NCBI RefSeq assembly: GCF_047872805.1
Contig: NZ_JBLQUK010000011.1
Coordinates: 1 to 64,000, forward strand
DNA: 64,000 nucleotides
Origin: Erythrobacter sp047872805
GTDB lineage: Bacteria > Pseudomonadota > Alphaproteobacteria > Sphingomonadales > Sphingomonadaceae
Direction: 5' to 3'
Of the stretch, positions 18,730 to 27,666 are shown one piece after another. The translations under genes and the position numbers were made by a program. The stretch's first letter is position 1, and the number at the start of each line of letters is the position of its first letter. Under the pieces are notes generated by a model. It did not search any database. It was not told the origin of the DNA and saw only the letters and a program-made list of their open reading frames with translations.

Positions 18730-19370
18730 TGGCTGCCCCTTCGGCAAGCGACAATTACGCAGGGGTGTTCGAAGGGCGCCTGCAACCAGGCAAGCGCCCA
18801 GCGCTGCTGATCGTCGATGTGGTGACGGCCTATCTTTCAGAAGGCTCACCGCTGTTTATGGAAACTGCAGCGGCGGCGAAGGACAGCAGCCAACGGCTGG
18901 CGAACGCAGCGCGCGCGGCTGGCGTGTCGGTGATCTTTACCAACGTCCAATACCGCGCCGATGGGTCAGACGGTGGGGTCTTCACCCGCAAATCGCCGGT
19001 GGTGAGGATGTGGGTCGAAGGCTCGCCCCTTGGCGAATTCCCCGCTGACCTTGTGCCCCATCCAGGCGATCTGGTCATCACCAAGCAATACCCATCGGCG
19101 TTTTTCGGCACCGGACTTGCCGAAACCTTGCACGCGCAGGGCATTGATACCCTCTTCATCACCGGCTTTTCCACCTCGGGCTGCGTCCGGGCAAGTGCGC
19201 TCGACGCTATGCAGCATGGCTTTGTCCCGCTGGTCGTGCGCGAAGCCTGCGCCGACCGCCACCCCGGCCCGCACGAAGCCAATCTGTTCGACCTGCAGGC
19301 CAAATATGCCGAAGTCATCAGCGAGGCAGAGGCGGTCGCCATCATCGATGCCAACAACAATACCGCCTGA
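18729..19370 (+). CDS. N-carbamoylsarcosine amidohydrolase-like cysteine hydrolase (isochorismatase fold)
   Basis: This 213-residue hydrolase has the isochorismatase-like catalytic triad Asp30 (LLIVDVVTAY), Lys119 (VITKQYPSAFFGT) and Cys152 (FSTSGCVRASALDA). The spacing and flanking residues, including SPLGEFP and ADRHPGPHEANLFDL, closely resemble N-carbamoylsarcosine amidohydrolases of creatinine degradation as I remember them; maleamate amidases are near relatives. It would release ammonia, with CO2 if the substrate is an N-carbamoyl compound. Located directly after hyuA-hyuB, it is positioned to hydrolyse the ring-opened product. It is the last gene of the operon; the next gene converges from the other strand 8 bases on. 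Confidence 0.87.
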   Translation: MAAPSASDNYAGVFEGRLQPGKRPALLIVDVVTAYLSEGSPLFMETAAAAKDSSQRLANAARAAGVSVIFTNVQYRADGSDGGVFTRKSPVVRMWVEGSPLGEFPADLVPHPGDLVITKQYPSAFFGTGLAETLHAQGIDTLFITGFSTSGCVRASALDAMQHGFVPLVVREACADRHPGPHEANLFDLQAKYAEVISEAEAVAIIDANNNTA

Positions 19371-19378
19371 CAGACCCT

Positions 19379-22015
19379 TTATCGGACCCGTGAAGGGGCG
19401 ATGAGAACCGCATTTGCCAGCAGCAGGTCCAGCCCGTCCAGATAGGCGCGCGTTGCCGGATCATGCGCAAAACCTATCGTGAGACCGCGCCCGCTCGGCT
19501 GCGCCATCAGATAAGGCTTGAACGCCAACTGCCGCCGGTTCTCATCCCAGACATAACCGCTGGCAATAAGCCGTTCAGCGACTTCAAAACGCAGCACATT
19601 GGCTCCATCGGCGCGGCTAAGCGGGGTGAATATCTGCGATCCGCTGGCCAAAACCACCGCGCCGCCATCATAGCCCGCCGAAAGGAAATGTTCGCGGTCC
19701 GCCACGGTGTTGAGCAAGGCTCCGGGCAATGTGTCAGGCAGTGCGGCTTGATCGGCGATCGCGGCACGATAGGCTTCCTCGCTGGTGATCTCGGTCGCTT
19801 CGCGCAATGCGGTCTGCCCCTCATCCTCGCTTTCAGGTTCGCGGCCCAGCGCCGCTTCGCGCTGCACCGAGATGAGCGGATTGTCGCCCTCGGCAAAAGT
19901 CGTCAGGCTGCCCTCTATGGCCACCAGCACCCCTCCACGTTCAACAAAGGCGCGGATGGTCGCCTTGCCGCTTTCACCCAGAGCATCGCCCGGATCGCCG
20001 TCGGGCACCAGCAGCACATCATAATCGGTCAAATCCGCGCGCCCGAACCGGTGCGTGCGAATTGGCACAACCGGCAGGCCGAGCCGCTGTTCAAGGACAA
20101 ACCGCAAGGCTCCCGCGCTAAGCTGCGAGACGCCCTCGTCCCACGCGATTGCGACCTTGGGAAGGGTCAGCCGGACAAACGCATCGCTGCCGAGGTTCGG
20201 CCCGTCCTCAACCCAGCTTGAATCGAGACCGACTGTCTCTGCGCCGATAGTGCTGGCAAGCTCGCGCAGCCGCGCCAAGCCTTCGGCAGTGTTCGCGCCC
20301 GCCGGAAAAATCACCGTCCCGCGAGGGAATATGCGTCCGTTCTTGGTGAATGCCTCATCGGTGGCGCGGGCCTCGATCCCTTCGCGCAAGGCCAGCGTCA
20401 CCAGCCGGGCCTGACCGCTATCAGTCCATGGGACTGCGATGGCAAAATCGCCCGAACCCTGAACGAGCGGCGCAATCGGTGCGGCGGCATCCAGCGCCTC
20501 TCCGGCGACCGAACCACCGCACAGATCAATCTCGACACCCGACATCAACCCAACCGACCATGCGGTCACGTCATAGAGTTCATGCGGCAGATCGTCCGAC
20601 CGGCGGCGCTCCTGTTCGGTAACGAAGTCTGGCGGCAGGGCGGTGTCGCGGTCCAGCAGACTGCGCACCAGCCGCGCGGCGGGCTGGGCTTGCGGCACGG
20701 CAAGATAGCCTTGCGGATAGGACCGCTCGCATACATTCGCCGCGCCCGCATTGCGGTGCACTTCGATCCCCTGCGCAGCCAATCGGCGGCCCAGACTTTC
20801 AGCATTCCAGCGGCGCGTGCTGAGGTCGATTAAATAGCTGCCTGTGCCTGCCGCTCCGCCCGCATTGGCGCGGCGATAGGCGGCAAAGTCGCCGAGAAAT
20901 CTATCGGCATTCTGCGCGACCGCTTCGGCTGTGGAGATGCTGGCGATGAAATGATTGCGCACCCCGTCGGCATAGATCAGTTCGGTCCCATCGCGGCGCT
21001 GCCACACCAGCCCGCGCGCCGACCCCTGTTCATAGGTGCTGCCAATGGCGCCCTGATGCGTGTTCCAGGTGTCGCCATATCCGGGATAGAACAGATCATA
21101 GACTTCGCGGGTGAAATACGGCTCACCCATGCGATCAAAATAGGCCGCGTTGTTGCGCCCGATAATCTCATAGGCGCGGCGCTGCGCATCGGTGATGTTG
21201 GGGTTGATTGGCTGCGCGGCGGGGGAGAAAAAATACGTCTCGTCTCCGCCCATTTCGTGCACATCGACCACCGCGACCGGGTTCCATTCGCGGATCGCGG
21301 CAACCTTTCCGCGCGTTTCTGGCTGGCTCAGCGTAAACCAGTCGCGGTTGAGATCGAACAGGTAATGATTGACCCGCCCGCTCGGCCAGGTTTCGTCATG
21401 TTCGGCGGCCTGCCGGTCGCCTGCAGGTTCGATGCCCACCGCGCCCCGGAAATGGTTGACGAAACGCGCGCGCCCGTCCGGGTTCTGCATCGGATCAAGC
21501 ACCACGATGCTTTCGCTCAGAATCTGCTCGACCCGCGCATCGCCCCTTGCAGCGAGCAGATGATAGGCCATCATCAACGCCGCATCGGTTGATGCGATTT
21601 CATTGCCGTGCACACCGTAGGCGAGCCAGGTCACCGGCAGTGCATCACCAGTGCTGGCGCGCCCGGCCGCCACATTGGCAAGGTCGCTTCTGATTGCATC
21701 AATCCGCGCCATGTTTTGCGGCGCGGTGATGATCAGATAGTGGAGCGGTCGCCCTTCCCAACTGATCGCATATTGCACCAGCTTCGTCCGGTCCGGCGCG
21801 GCTGCGACTAAAGCGCGCAGATAGGTATCGGCTTCGCCGGGCGAAGTGATCCGATCTCCCGGCGCATGGCCGACAGTATCGGATAAGGTGGGAATGGCGG
21901 GATCGAATTCCGCTGCGATGAAGGATTGCGCCTGCGCGGCCCCCTGCGGTGCCAAAACCGCGAGACCCATTGTCGCCAGCACACTTGCGAACCGGCACAT
22001 TATTTCACGCTTCAT
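19379..22015 (-). CDS. Secreted M14-family zinc carboxypeptidase-like protein
   Basis: This 878-residue protein has a signal peptide (cleavage near AQAQ, residue 30) and an N-terminal M14 metallopeptidase domain. The zinc ligands are visible as His136 and Glu139 in YGVHGNEIAS and His253 in VVDVHEMGGDE. The metallopeptidase domain is followed by a long C-terminal part of about 500 residues, including an apparent glutamine-amidotransferase-like beta/alpha segment (DYDVLLVPDGDPGDALGE). This matches the large bacterial M14 proteins seen in Sphingomonadales. It is probably periplasmic or extracellular and takes part in peptide utilisation. The divergent TBDR 248 bases away may import the products. 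Confidence 0.85.
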   Translation of the reverse strand: MKREIMCRFASVLATMGLAVLAPQGAAQAQSFIAAEFDPAIPTLSDTVGHAPGDRITSPGEADTYLRALVAAAPDRTKLVQYAISWEGRPLHYLIITAPQNMARIDAIRSDLANVAAGRASTGDALPVTWLAYGVHGNEIASTDAALMMAYHLLAARGDARVEQILSESIVVLDPMQNPDGRARFVNHFRGAVGIEPAGDRQAAEHDETWPSGRVNHYLFDLNRDWFTLSQPETRGKVAAIREWNPVAVVDVHEMGGDETYFFSPAAQPINPNITDAQRRAYEIIGRNNAAYFDRMGEPYFTREVYDLFYPGYGDTWNTHQGAIGSTYEQGSARGLVWQRRDGTELIYADGVRNHFIASISTAEAVAQNADRFLGDFAAYRRANAGGAAGTGSYLIDLSTRRWNAESLGRRLAAQGIEVHRNAGAANVCERSYPQGYLAVPQAQPAARLVRSLLDRDTALPPDFVTEQERRRSDDLPHELYDVTAWSVGLMSGVEIDLCGGSVAGEALDAAAPIAPLVQGSGDFAIAVPWTDSGQARLVTLALREGIEARATDEAFTKNGRIFPRGTVIFPAGANTAEGLARLRELASTIGAETVGLDSSWVEDGPNLGSDAFVRLTLPKVAIAWDEGVSQLSAGALRFVLEQRLGLPVVPIRTHRFGRADLTDYDVLLVPDGDPGDALGESGKATIRAFVERGGVLVAIEGSLTTFAEGDNPLISVQREAALGREPESEDEGQTALREATEITSEEAYRAAIADQAALPDTLPGALLNTVADREHFLSAGYDGGAVVLASGSQIFTPLSRADGANVLRFEVAERLIASGYVWDENRRQLAFKPYLMAQPSGRGLTIGFAHDPATRAYLDGLDLLLANAVLIAPSRVR

Positions 22016-22262
22016 CTAAATTTCCTGATTCCGCCCGAGCAAAGGGATTGGATGAAACAGTTCGGTCAATCGCGCTGCGCGGTCAAGCATGCTGGCCCGC
22101 GCTTTTCATGGCAGTGTTTCAAAGTAACCGGAATGCGTGGCAAATTCGCAACAAACTTACAAAGGCAAGCGCAATCTTATCCAATTCAATGGGGGCACCC
22201 TTGACACTTATGACAGGTGGATGAAATTTGTGCGTCGCACCAAAACACGAACAGGGAACGCA

Positions 22263-25200
22263 ATGAAACCTCTAAAACTGTCCGGTCACGCCCTCCTCCT
22301 GGCTGCTGTTAGCGCGATGCCATTTGCTGCTTATGCACAATCCACGCCGGACCAGGATGCCGCGGAGCCAGAAGAAGAACCCCGCATTGTCGTCACCGGA
22401 TCGCGCATTGCGCTTGATCCCAATATTGGCGCGCCTGCTCCGATCATTTCGATCGGTTCCGAAGCTCTCACCCAGGCCGGCACGCCTGACGTTGTAGATG
22501 TGCTGCGCGACATTCCAGCTTTGTCCACGTCGACCACATCTGAAGGATCGATTGACGGCATCTTTTCCGAGGCGGTCGGGCAATCGATCCTGAACCTGCG
22601 CGGCCTTGGGTCGAACCGGACGCTGGTGCTGGTGAATGGTCGCCGCCACGTCTCCGGCGTCGCGGGGGAACAGGCGGTCGACATCAACTCGATCCCGACC
22701 GCGCTGATCGACCGGGTCGAAACGCTCACTGGCGGCGCTTCCTCGCTTTACGGTGCAGACGCCGTCACGGGCGTGGTCAACTTTGTGCTCAAGGATGATT
22801 TCGAGGGAATTCAGGCCAATGTTCAATCGGGCGTTTCGTCCGAAGGGGACAGTTTCCGCATCAATGCTGACCTCACATGGGGCGTCAACTTCGCCGATGG
22901 CCGGGGCAATTTCGTGGTTTCGGGCGAATATGCGCGCGGCAATGAATTGCAATTCGGAGAGCGCGACTTTTCACGGAACAACGGCATTTTTGACGATCAG
23001 GCCAATCCGGCATTGCGGTTTCAGGCGGGCGACATCACTGGAAGCACCCCGAACTTTGCGAATTTCTTTGCGGTCGGTGTGGGCGGTTTTCCCACTGGCT
23101 TCCTGATCCCAAGCGGCGGCGGCGTTCAGGACTTCATCAACGATTACACTGCAGAGTTCGGCGTCGCGCCAGTGTTCAGCGCAGCTGAGCAGGCCTTGAT
23201 CGACCGCGCCACCAACGCCCCGCGCCGCTTTATTGCGGGTCAACCAACTTTCTCGTTGTCTTCTCCGGGCGGGGTCATCGCGCCGGGCGATATTGGCCTG
23301 AGCGACGGTCCGGACATCAATGGCAATGGCGTGGCCGATTGCCTTGAAAGCTCGGTCGGTTTCAACAGCACCTTTCAGAACGGTGCGTTTGGACTTGCTG
23401 GTGGCTGCGCCGTCATCAATCCTGATGGCACGCTCGCTGTGTATCAGGACGGCGCGATCACCGGCCTGTTCAACCAATTTGGCGGCCCAGGCATCGCCAA
23501 CAATTTCGATGTCAATTCGCTGATCCCGGAAACCGAGCGCTGGTCGGCCAACGCCAACCTGACCTTTGAGATTTCGCCGGACGCGATCCTGTTTTTCGAA
23601 GGCAAGTTCGTTTCCAATTCGGCCGAGTTTCAGGCGCAGCCCAACACATTTTACGATCTGCTGACGATCCGTGACGACAACCCCTTCATCACCCCGCAAC
23701 TCGCACAATATGTCGCCCCGCTCTTTTTCGGCAATGGCACTGACGAAGGGTTCTACATTACGCGTGACCCTGCAGATTTGGGGGCAAACCGGAACCGCAA
23801 CGAATTTGAGACCATGCGTTTCGTTGGCGGCATTCGCGGCGACATCACCGATCATTTCTCCTATGAGATTTCGGGCAATTACGGGAAGTTCAATCAGACC
23901 AGCTTTGATGCCAACCGCGTCATTACTGACCGATTCTTTGCCGCAATTGATGTAACCACCGATGCGGGCGGCAATCCTATCTGCCGTTCCGACATTGACC
24001 CCACTCCGCCTGCCACCACGCCGTTTGGCATTCCGGCGGGTGATCCGGGCTTTTTCACCTTCAACCCGGGTGATGGTACCTGCGCTCCGGCAAACATCCT
24101 TGGCGGGGTCGGCGCGATCAGCCAGGACGCAATCGACTTCATTACCGCGACAACCGTCAACGAATTTGAGCTTGAACAGCTCGTCTTCAGCGCGATCTTT
24201 ACCGGCGACACCGGCGCGATATTTGAACTGCCCGGCGGCCCCATTGGCTTTGCCGCTGGCTTTGAATTCCGCGAGGAGCAGAGCAGCTCGAACTTCGATC
24301 CGCTGGTGCGCGGCATTGTGCCCGTAACCACGCCCAACGCCAACGCCGGGGACTTCGTCGGTGATGTGACAGGCGGCGTGCAAAACTCTCTGGTGTTCGA
24401 CCCGGCTTCGACGATCGCCAATGCGGGAGGGGAGTTCACCGTCTATGACATCTTTGGCGAAGTGCGCATTCCGATTCTGTCTGGCATGCCGTTTGCCGAA
24501 ACGCTCGAACTGAGCGGCGCTGCACGGTATTCCGATTACTCGACCGTGGGCGGCACCTTCACCTGGAACGTTGGCGGGCTCTATGCACCGAGCGAAGACA
24601 TCCTGTTCCGCGGGACTTATGCAGAGGCCGTGCGCGCGCCGAACATCAACGAATTGTTCAATCCGCCGCAAGGTGCGTTTTTCCGCCCGGTCGATCCCTG
24701 CGATGTCGGCAATCTCGTCACCGCCGACGATCCGGCGCTGCGTCAGGCAAACTGCACCGCTTTCTTCAACCAGATCGGGTTCGACCCGACCTTTGGTGGC
24801 GGCGGCTATTCCTACGTCGATCCGCTCACTGCCCGGTTCTCCGGTTCGATCAGCGGCAACCCGAACCTTGAAGAAGAAACAGCCACCACCTTTACACTTG
24901 GCGCGCAGATCACTCCGCGCTTCCTTTCGGGCCTGATCCTTACCGTCGATTATTACAACATCGAGATCGAGAACGCGATCAACGCGGTTGGCGCGCAGGA
25001 CATCGTCGACAATTGCGTCGACAGCGCCAGCATCAACAACGGGTTCTGCGACCTCATCAACCGCAATCCGTCGACCGGCGGCTTTACCTTCCTGCGCCAG
25101 ACTTCGGTCAATTTTGCGCGGCAGGAAACCGCCGGGATTGAAGCTTCACTGCAATACAAATTCGGTTTTGGCCCGATTGACTTCACCTTCAACGCGAGCG

Positions 25201-25613
25201 GGACCTGGGTGGATAAACTCAACAACTTCTTCGACCCTGCGGACCCAACGCTGGTCGATCCTGAACTGGGCGAACTGCAACGACCAGAGTGGGCAGGGCG
25301 CGCCGCGCTCAACGCGCAATATGAGCGCTTCAGCCTGACATGGTCGACCACCTACCTCGATTCACAGGGCCTCCGCTCGGTCGAGATCGAGGACGTTGGC
25401 AACTCCGGTGACGATACATTCTCGGTGGCCAATGGCATTTCCAGCGATGTGATGATCCACGATATCGCCTTCAGCTTTGAAGCGACCGACATGGTCGACA
25501 TTTACGGCGGCGTGAACAATGTCTTCAACCGCAAGCCCTTTGTGACCGAGCAGGCGTTCCCGGTCAGCCCGGTCGGCACGCTGTTCTTCCTCGGAGCGAC
25601 CGTTACGATGTAA
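22263..25613 (+). CDS. TonB-dependent receptor, large type
   Basis: This is an outer-membrane receptor of about 1116 residues. The ATG at 22263 gives a signal peptide (LLLAAVSAMPFAAYAQ) and follows AGGGAACGCA; an in-frame start 42 codons earlier would spoil it. The plug domain is clear (RIVVTGSRIALDPNIGAPAP, then DVLRDIPAL and NLRGLGSNRTLVLVNGRRH), and the barrel ends in FLGATVTM. Its length and the NIGAPAP-type plug are typical of sphingomonad receptors thought to import peptides or oligosaccharides. It is divergent from the secreted M14 carboxypeptidase, which makes a peptide substrate plausible but unproven. Confidence 0.9.
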   Translation: MKPLKLSGHALLLAAVSAMPFAAYAQSTPDQDAAEPEEEPRIVVTGSRIALDPNIGAPAPIISIGSEALTQAGTPDVVDVLRDIPALSTSTTSEGSIDGIFSEAVGQSILNLRGLGSNRTLVLVNGRRHVSGVAGEQAVDINSIPTALIDRVETLTGGASSLYGADAVTGVVNFVLKDDFEGIQANVQSGVSSEGDSFRINADLTWGVNFADGRGNFVVSGEYARGNELQFGERDFSRNNGIFDDQANPALRFQAGDITGSTPNFANFFAVGVGGFPTGFLIPSGGGVQDFINDYTAEFGVAPVFSAAEQALIDRATNAPRRFIAGQPTFSLSSPGGVIAPGDIGLSDGPDINGNGVADCLESSVGFNSTFQNGAFGLAGGCAVINPDGTLAVYQDGAITGLFNQFGGPGIANNFDVNSLIPETERWSANANLTFEISPDAILFFEGKFVSNSAEFQAQPNTFYDLLTIRDDNPFITPQLAQYVAPLFFGNGTDEGFYITRDPADLGANRNRNEFETMRFVGGIRGDITDHFSYEISGNYGKFNQTSFDANRVITDRFFAAIDVTTDAGGNPICRSDIDPTPPATTPFGIPAGDPGFFTFNPGDGTCAPANILGGVGAISQDAIDFITATTVNEFELEQLVFSAIFTGDTGAIFELPGGPIGFAAGFEFREEQSSSNFDPLVRGIVPVTTPNANAGDFVGDVTGGVQNSLVFDPASTIANAGGEFTVYDIFGEVRIPILSGMPFAETLELSGAARYSDYSTVGGTFTWNVGGLYAPSEDILFRGTYAEAVRAPNINELFNPPQGAFFRPVDPCDVGNLVTADDPALRQANCTAFFNQIGFDPTFGGGGYSYVDPLTARFSGSISGNPNLEEETATTFTLGAQITPRFLSGLILTVDYYNIEIENAINAVGAQDIVDNCVDSASINNGFCDLINRNPSTGGFTFLRQTSVNFARQETAGIEASLQYKFGFGPIDFTFNASGTWVDKLNNFFDPADPTLVDPELGELQRPEWAGRAALNAQYERFSLTWSTTYLDSQGLRSVEIEDVGNSGDDTFSVANGISSDVMIHDIAFSFEATDMVDIYGGVNNVFNRKPFVTEQAFPVSPVGTLFFLGATVTM

Positions 25614-25637
25614 CCGCAAGGCAGCAGCCAATTGAAA

Positions 25638-25672
25638 GGGGGCGCTGGGCATCTGCCGCAGCGCCCCTTTTT
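25638..25672 (+). terminator. Rho-independent terminator after the large TBDR
   Basis: A GGGGCGCTG/CAGCGCCCC stem, extended by an inner GGC/GCC pair, is followed by five T residues. It starts 25 bases after the TBDR stop codon and may also serve the convergent VOC gene. Confidence 0.85.
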
Positions 25673-25691
25673 CATGTTTGCCGTGCCCGAT

Positions 25692-26252
25692 TTAGCCTTT
25701 GCCGTGCTCTTCGCGGGCGATCTGGTGCAGCCAGTCAGCATGGCGCGGGGCTGTCTTGGTCTTGCTCCATTCGTCGAGCATCAGCGGCGCGACGCGCTTC
25801 AGTTCGGCATATTGCTCTTCCGTCCCGATGTCCGCAGCCAGTTCGACCCGGTGGCCGTTGGGATCGAAGAAATAGATCGATTTGAAGATACCGTGATGCG
25901 TCGGACCAAGCACGTCGATCCCTTCACCCTCGATATGCGCCTTGGCGCTGAGCAGCGCGGCTTCGTCGGGGACGCGCAACGCCAAATGCTGCACCCACAC
26001 CGGGGTGTTGGGATCGCGGCCCATTTCCGGCTGATTGGGCAGTTCGAAAAACGCCAGAATGTTGCCGTTCCCGGCATCGAGAAAGATGTGCATGTAAGGA
26101 TCGTATTCGCCGGTCGAGGGCACGTGATCCTCGGCAAAGGCGGTGGTGTAGGTCATGCCGAGCACGCGGCCATACCACTCGACCGTTTCCTTCGCATCCT
26201 TGCAGCGATAGGCGGCGTGATGGATTCCGGCGAGGCTTACGGGGTGGCTCAT
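25692..26252 (-). CDS. VOC (glyoxalase/extradiol dioxygenase fold) family protein
   Basis: This 186-residue protein has two beta-alpha-beta-beta-beta modules of the vicinal-oxygen-chelate fold. Probable metal ligands are a His in the N-terminal IHHAAYR, a His in VQHLALRV near residue 95, and a Glu in GHRVELA near residue 138. Its start codon overlaps the stop of the hpd gene (ATGA), so the two are co-translated. The family includes glyoxalases, extradiol dioxygenases and fosfomycin-resistance enzymes, and the sequence alone does not choose among them. The operon suggests a role in tyrosine or related aromatic breakdown. Confidence 0.8.
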   Translation of the reverse strand: MSHPVSLAGIHHAAYRCKDAKETVEWYGRVLGMTYTTAFAEDHVPSTGEYDPYMHIFLDAGNGNILAFFELPNQPEMGRDPNTPVWVQHLALRVPDEAALLSAKAHIEGEGIDVLGPTHHGIFKSIYFFDPNGHRVELAADIGTEEQYAELKRVAPLMLDEWSKTKTAPRHADWLHQIAREEHGKG

Positions 26253-27367
26253 TCGGCAGGCTCCTTGGCCTTGGTATCCAGCACACCGCGCGCAATCTGA
26301 TCGCGTTCGATGCTTTCAAACAGCGCCTTGAAATTGCCCTCGCCAAAGCCGTCATCGCCCTTGCGCTGGATGAATTCGAAGAACACCGGGCCAACCTTTG
26401 CCTCGGCAAAGATTTGCAGCAACAGGCGCGGCTGTCCGCCTTCAGTCGTCCCATCGAGCAGGATGCCGCGTATTTTCAGTTCGGCTTCGTCCTCGCCGTG
26501 GCCGGGCAGGCGTTCGGACAGCATATCATAATAGGTCGCGGGCGGCGCGGTCATGAACGGCACTCCGAGCGCTTTCAAACGGTCCCAGCACGCCACCAGA
26601 TCATCGCAGATCAGCGCGATGTGCTGAATCCCTTCACCGTTGAACTGGCGCAGGAATTCCTCGATCTGGCCCTTTCCGCCCTCGCCTTCTTCGTTGAGCG
26701 GGATGCGGATCTTGCCATCGGGCGCGGTCAGCGCCTTTGACGTCAGCCCGGTGTATTCACCCTTGATGTCGAAAAACCGGATCTCGCGGAAGTTGAACAG
26801 CGTCTCGTAATAATCCGCCCAGTATTTCATCCGCCCGGTGTAGACGTTGTGGGTCAGGTGATCGATCGTGTGAAAGCCTGCGCCTTCGGGATAGGGATCG
26901 ACGCCGGGCAGGTAATCGAAATCGATGTCGTAGATCGTCAGGCTCTTGCCCTCGGCCCCGGCATAGCGATCGACCAGATACAGGATCGCGCCGCCGATGC
27001 CGCGGATCGCGGGGATACGAAGTTCCATCGGGCCGGGTTCATTGGCCACCGGTTCGGCCCCGGCTTCGATCAGATGGTCATAGGCTTTCACTGCGTTGCG
27101 CACCCGGAACGCCATGCCGCAGGCGCTTGGCCCGTGTTCGCGGGCGAAATACCATGCCGCGCTGCGCGGTTCGTAATTGGCGATCAGATTGATGCCGCCC
27201 TGCCGCCACAGATGCACATCCTTTGACCGGTGCTTTGCCACCTGAGTGAAGCCCATCGCTTCGAACACCGGTTCCAGCACGCCTTTTTCGGGGGCGCAGA
27301 ATTCGACGAATTCAAAGCCGTCAAGACCAGCGGGGTTTTCGAACATATCGCCGGGGTGCAGGGTCAT
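26249..27367 (-). CDS. hpd: 4-hydroxyphenylpyruvate dioxygenase
   Basis: This 372-residue Fe(II) enzyme converts 4-hydroxyphenylpyruvate to homogentisate in tyrosine catabolism, which can also supply pyomelanin. The N-terminus has the family block LDGFEFVEFCAP. Iron ligands are His170 (TIDHLTHNV), His249 (GIQHIALICDD) and Glu331 (FFEFIQRKG). The C-terminal gating helix (FGEGNFKALFESIERDQ) is present. GAGG lies about 9 bases before the ATG at 27367. A strong promoter and a GTTACA-CC-TGTAAC palindrome sit just upstream. Homogentisate dioxygenase, maleylacetoacetate isomerase and fumarylacetoacetase are not in this window. Confidence 0.93.
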   Translation of the reverse strand: MTLHPGDMFENPAGLDGFEFVEFCAPEKGVLEPVFEAMGFTQVAKHRSKDVHLWRQGGINLIANYEPRSAAWYFAREHGPSACGMAFRVRNAVKAYDHLIEAGAEPVANEPGPMELRIPAIRGIGGAILYLVDRYAGAEGKSLTIYDIDFDYLPGVDPYPEGAGFHTIDHLTHNVYTGRMKYWADYYETLFNFREIRFFDIKGEYTGLTSKALTAPDGKIRIPLNEEGEGGKGQIEEFLRQFNGEGIQHIALICDDLVACWDRLKALGVPFMTAPPATYYDMLSERLPGHGEDEAELKIRGILLDGTTEGGQPRLLLQIFAEAKVGPVFFEFIQRKGDDGFGEGNFKALFESIERDQIARGVLDTKAKEPAE

Positions 27368-27394
27368 TTACGGGAGCCTCAATATTTCAAACTG

Positions 27395-27408
27395 GTTACA
27401 CCTGTAAC
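27395..27408. promoter_or_regulatory. Operator-like palindrome before hpd
   Basis: GTTACA-CC-TGTAAC has two 6-bp arms in perfect inverted order. It begins directly after the predicted -10 box of the leftward hpd promoter, so it covers the expected transcription start, the position of a repressor site. No regulator gene lies next to it. Confidence 0.55.
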
Positions 27409-27437
27409 TATCTACGCCAAATGGGCGATTTTGTCAA
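27409..27437 (-). promoter_or_regulatory. Predicted hpd promoter
   Basis: Reading leftward, TTGACA (27432-27437) and TAGATA (27409-27414) are separated by 17 bases, close to the housekeeping sigma consensus. Transcription would start near 27402, about 35 bases before the hpd start codon. Confidence 0.65.
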
Positions 27438-27459
27438 AGCCAGTTCATCTGCCCATCTG

Positions 27460-27485
27460 CTTGACACATTGGACAGGTTGTCAAG
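27460..27485. repeat. Inverted repeat upstream of hpd
   Basis: CTTGACA and TGTCAAG form 7-bp perfect arms around a 12-base spacer, just upstream of the hpd -35 box. The left 21 bases resemble a sequence at 22200-22220 before the large TBDR. This could be a second regulatory site; its function is unknown. Confidence 0.4.
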
Positions 27486-27666
27486 CGGGACTTTCTACCG
27501 CAATTGTTTGATTTACATCACAAAACACGAAAAAGGCGCGCTTGACACTTTTCCAACAAAAGCGGCTTTTGCGCCCCTTTGGGAACGGGGGGAGAAATGC
27601 CATCCCTTGCCATGCCACACGGCGGTGGCTGTAGGAAAGCCCGCTAGGGTCAGAAGGGTCCTGACC

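Noticed and set aside
22971..24671. 566-codon minus-strand frame inside the TBDR gene
   Set aside because: It is a shadow of the TBDR. Composition is Arg/Ala/Gly-rich without domains, and the opposite frame is clearly the receptor.
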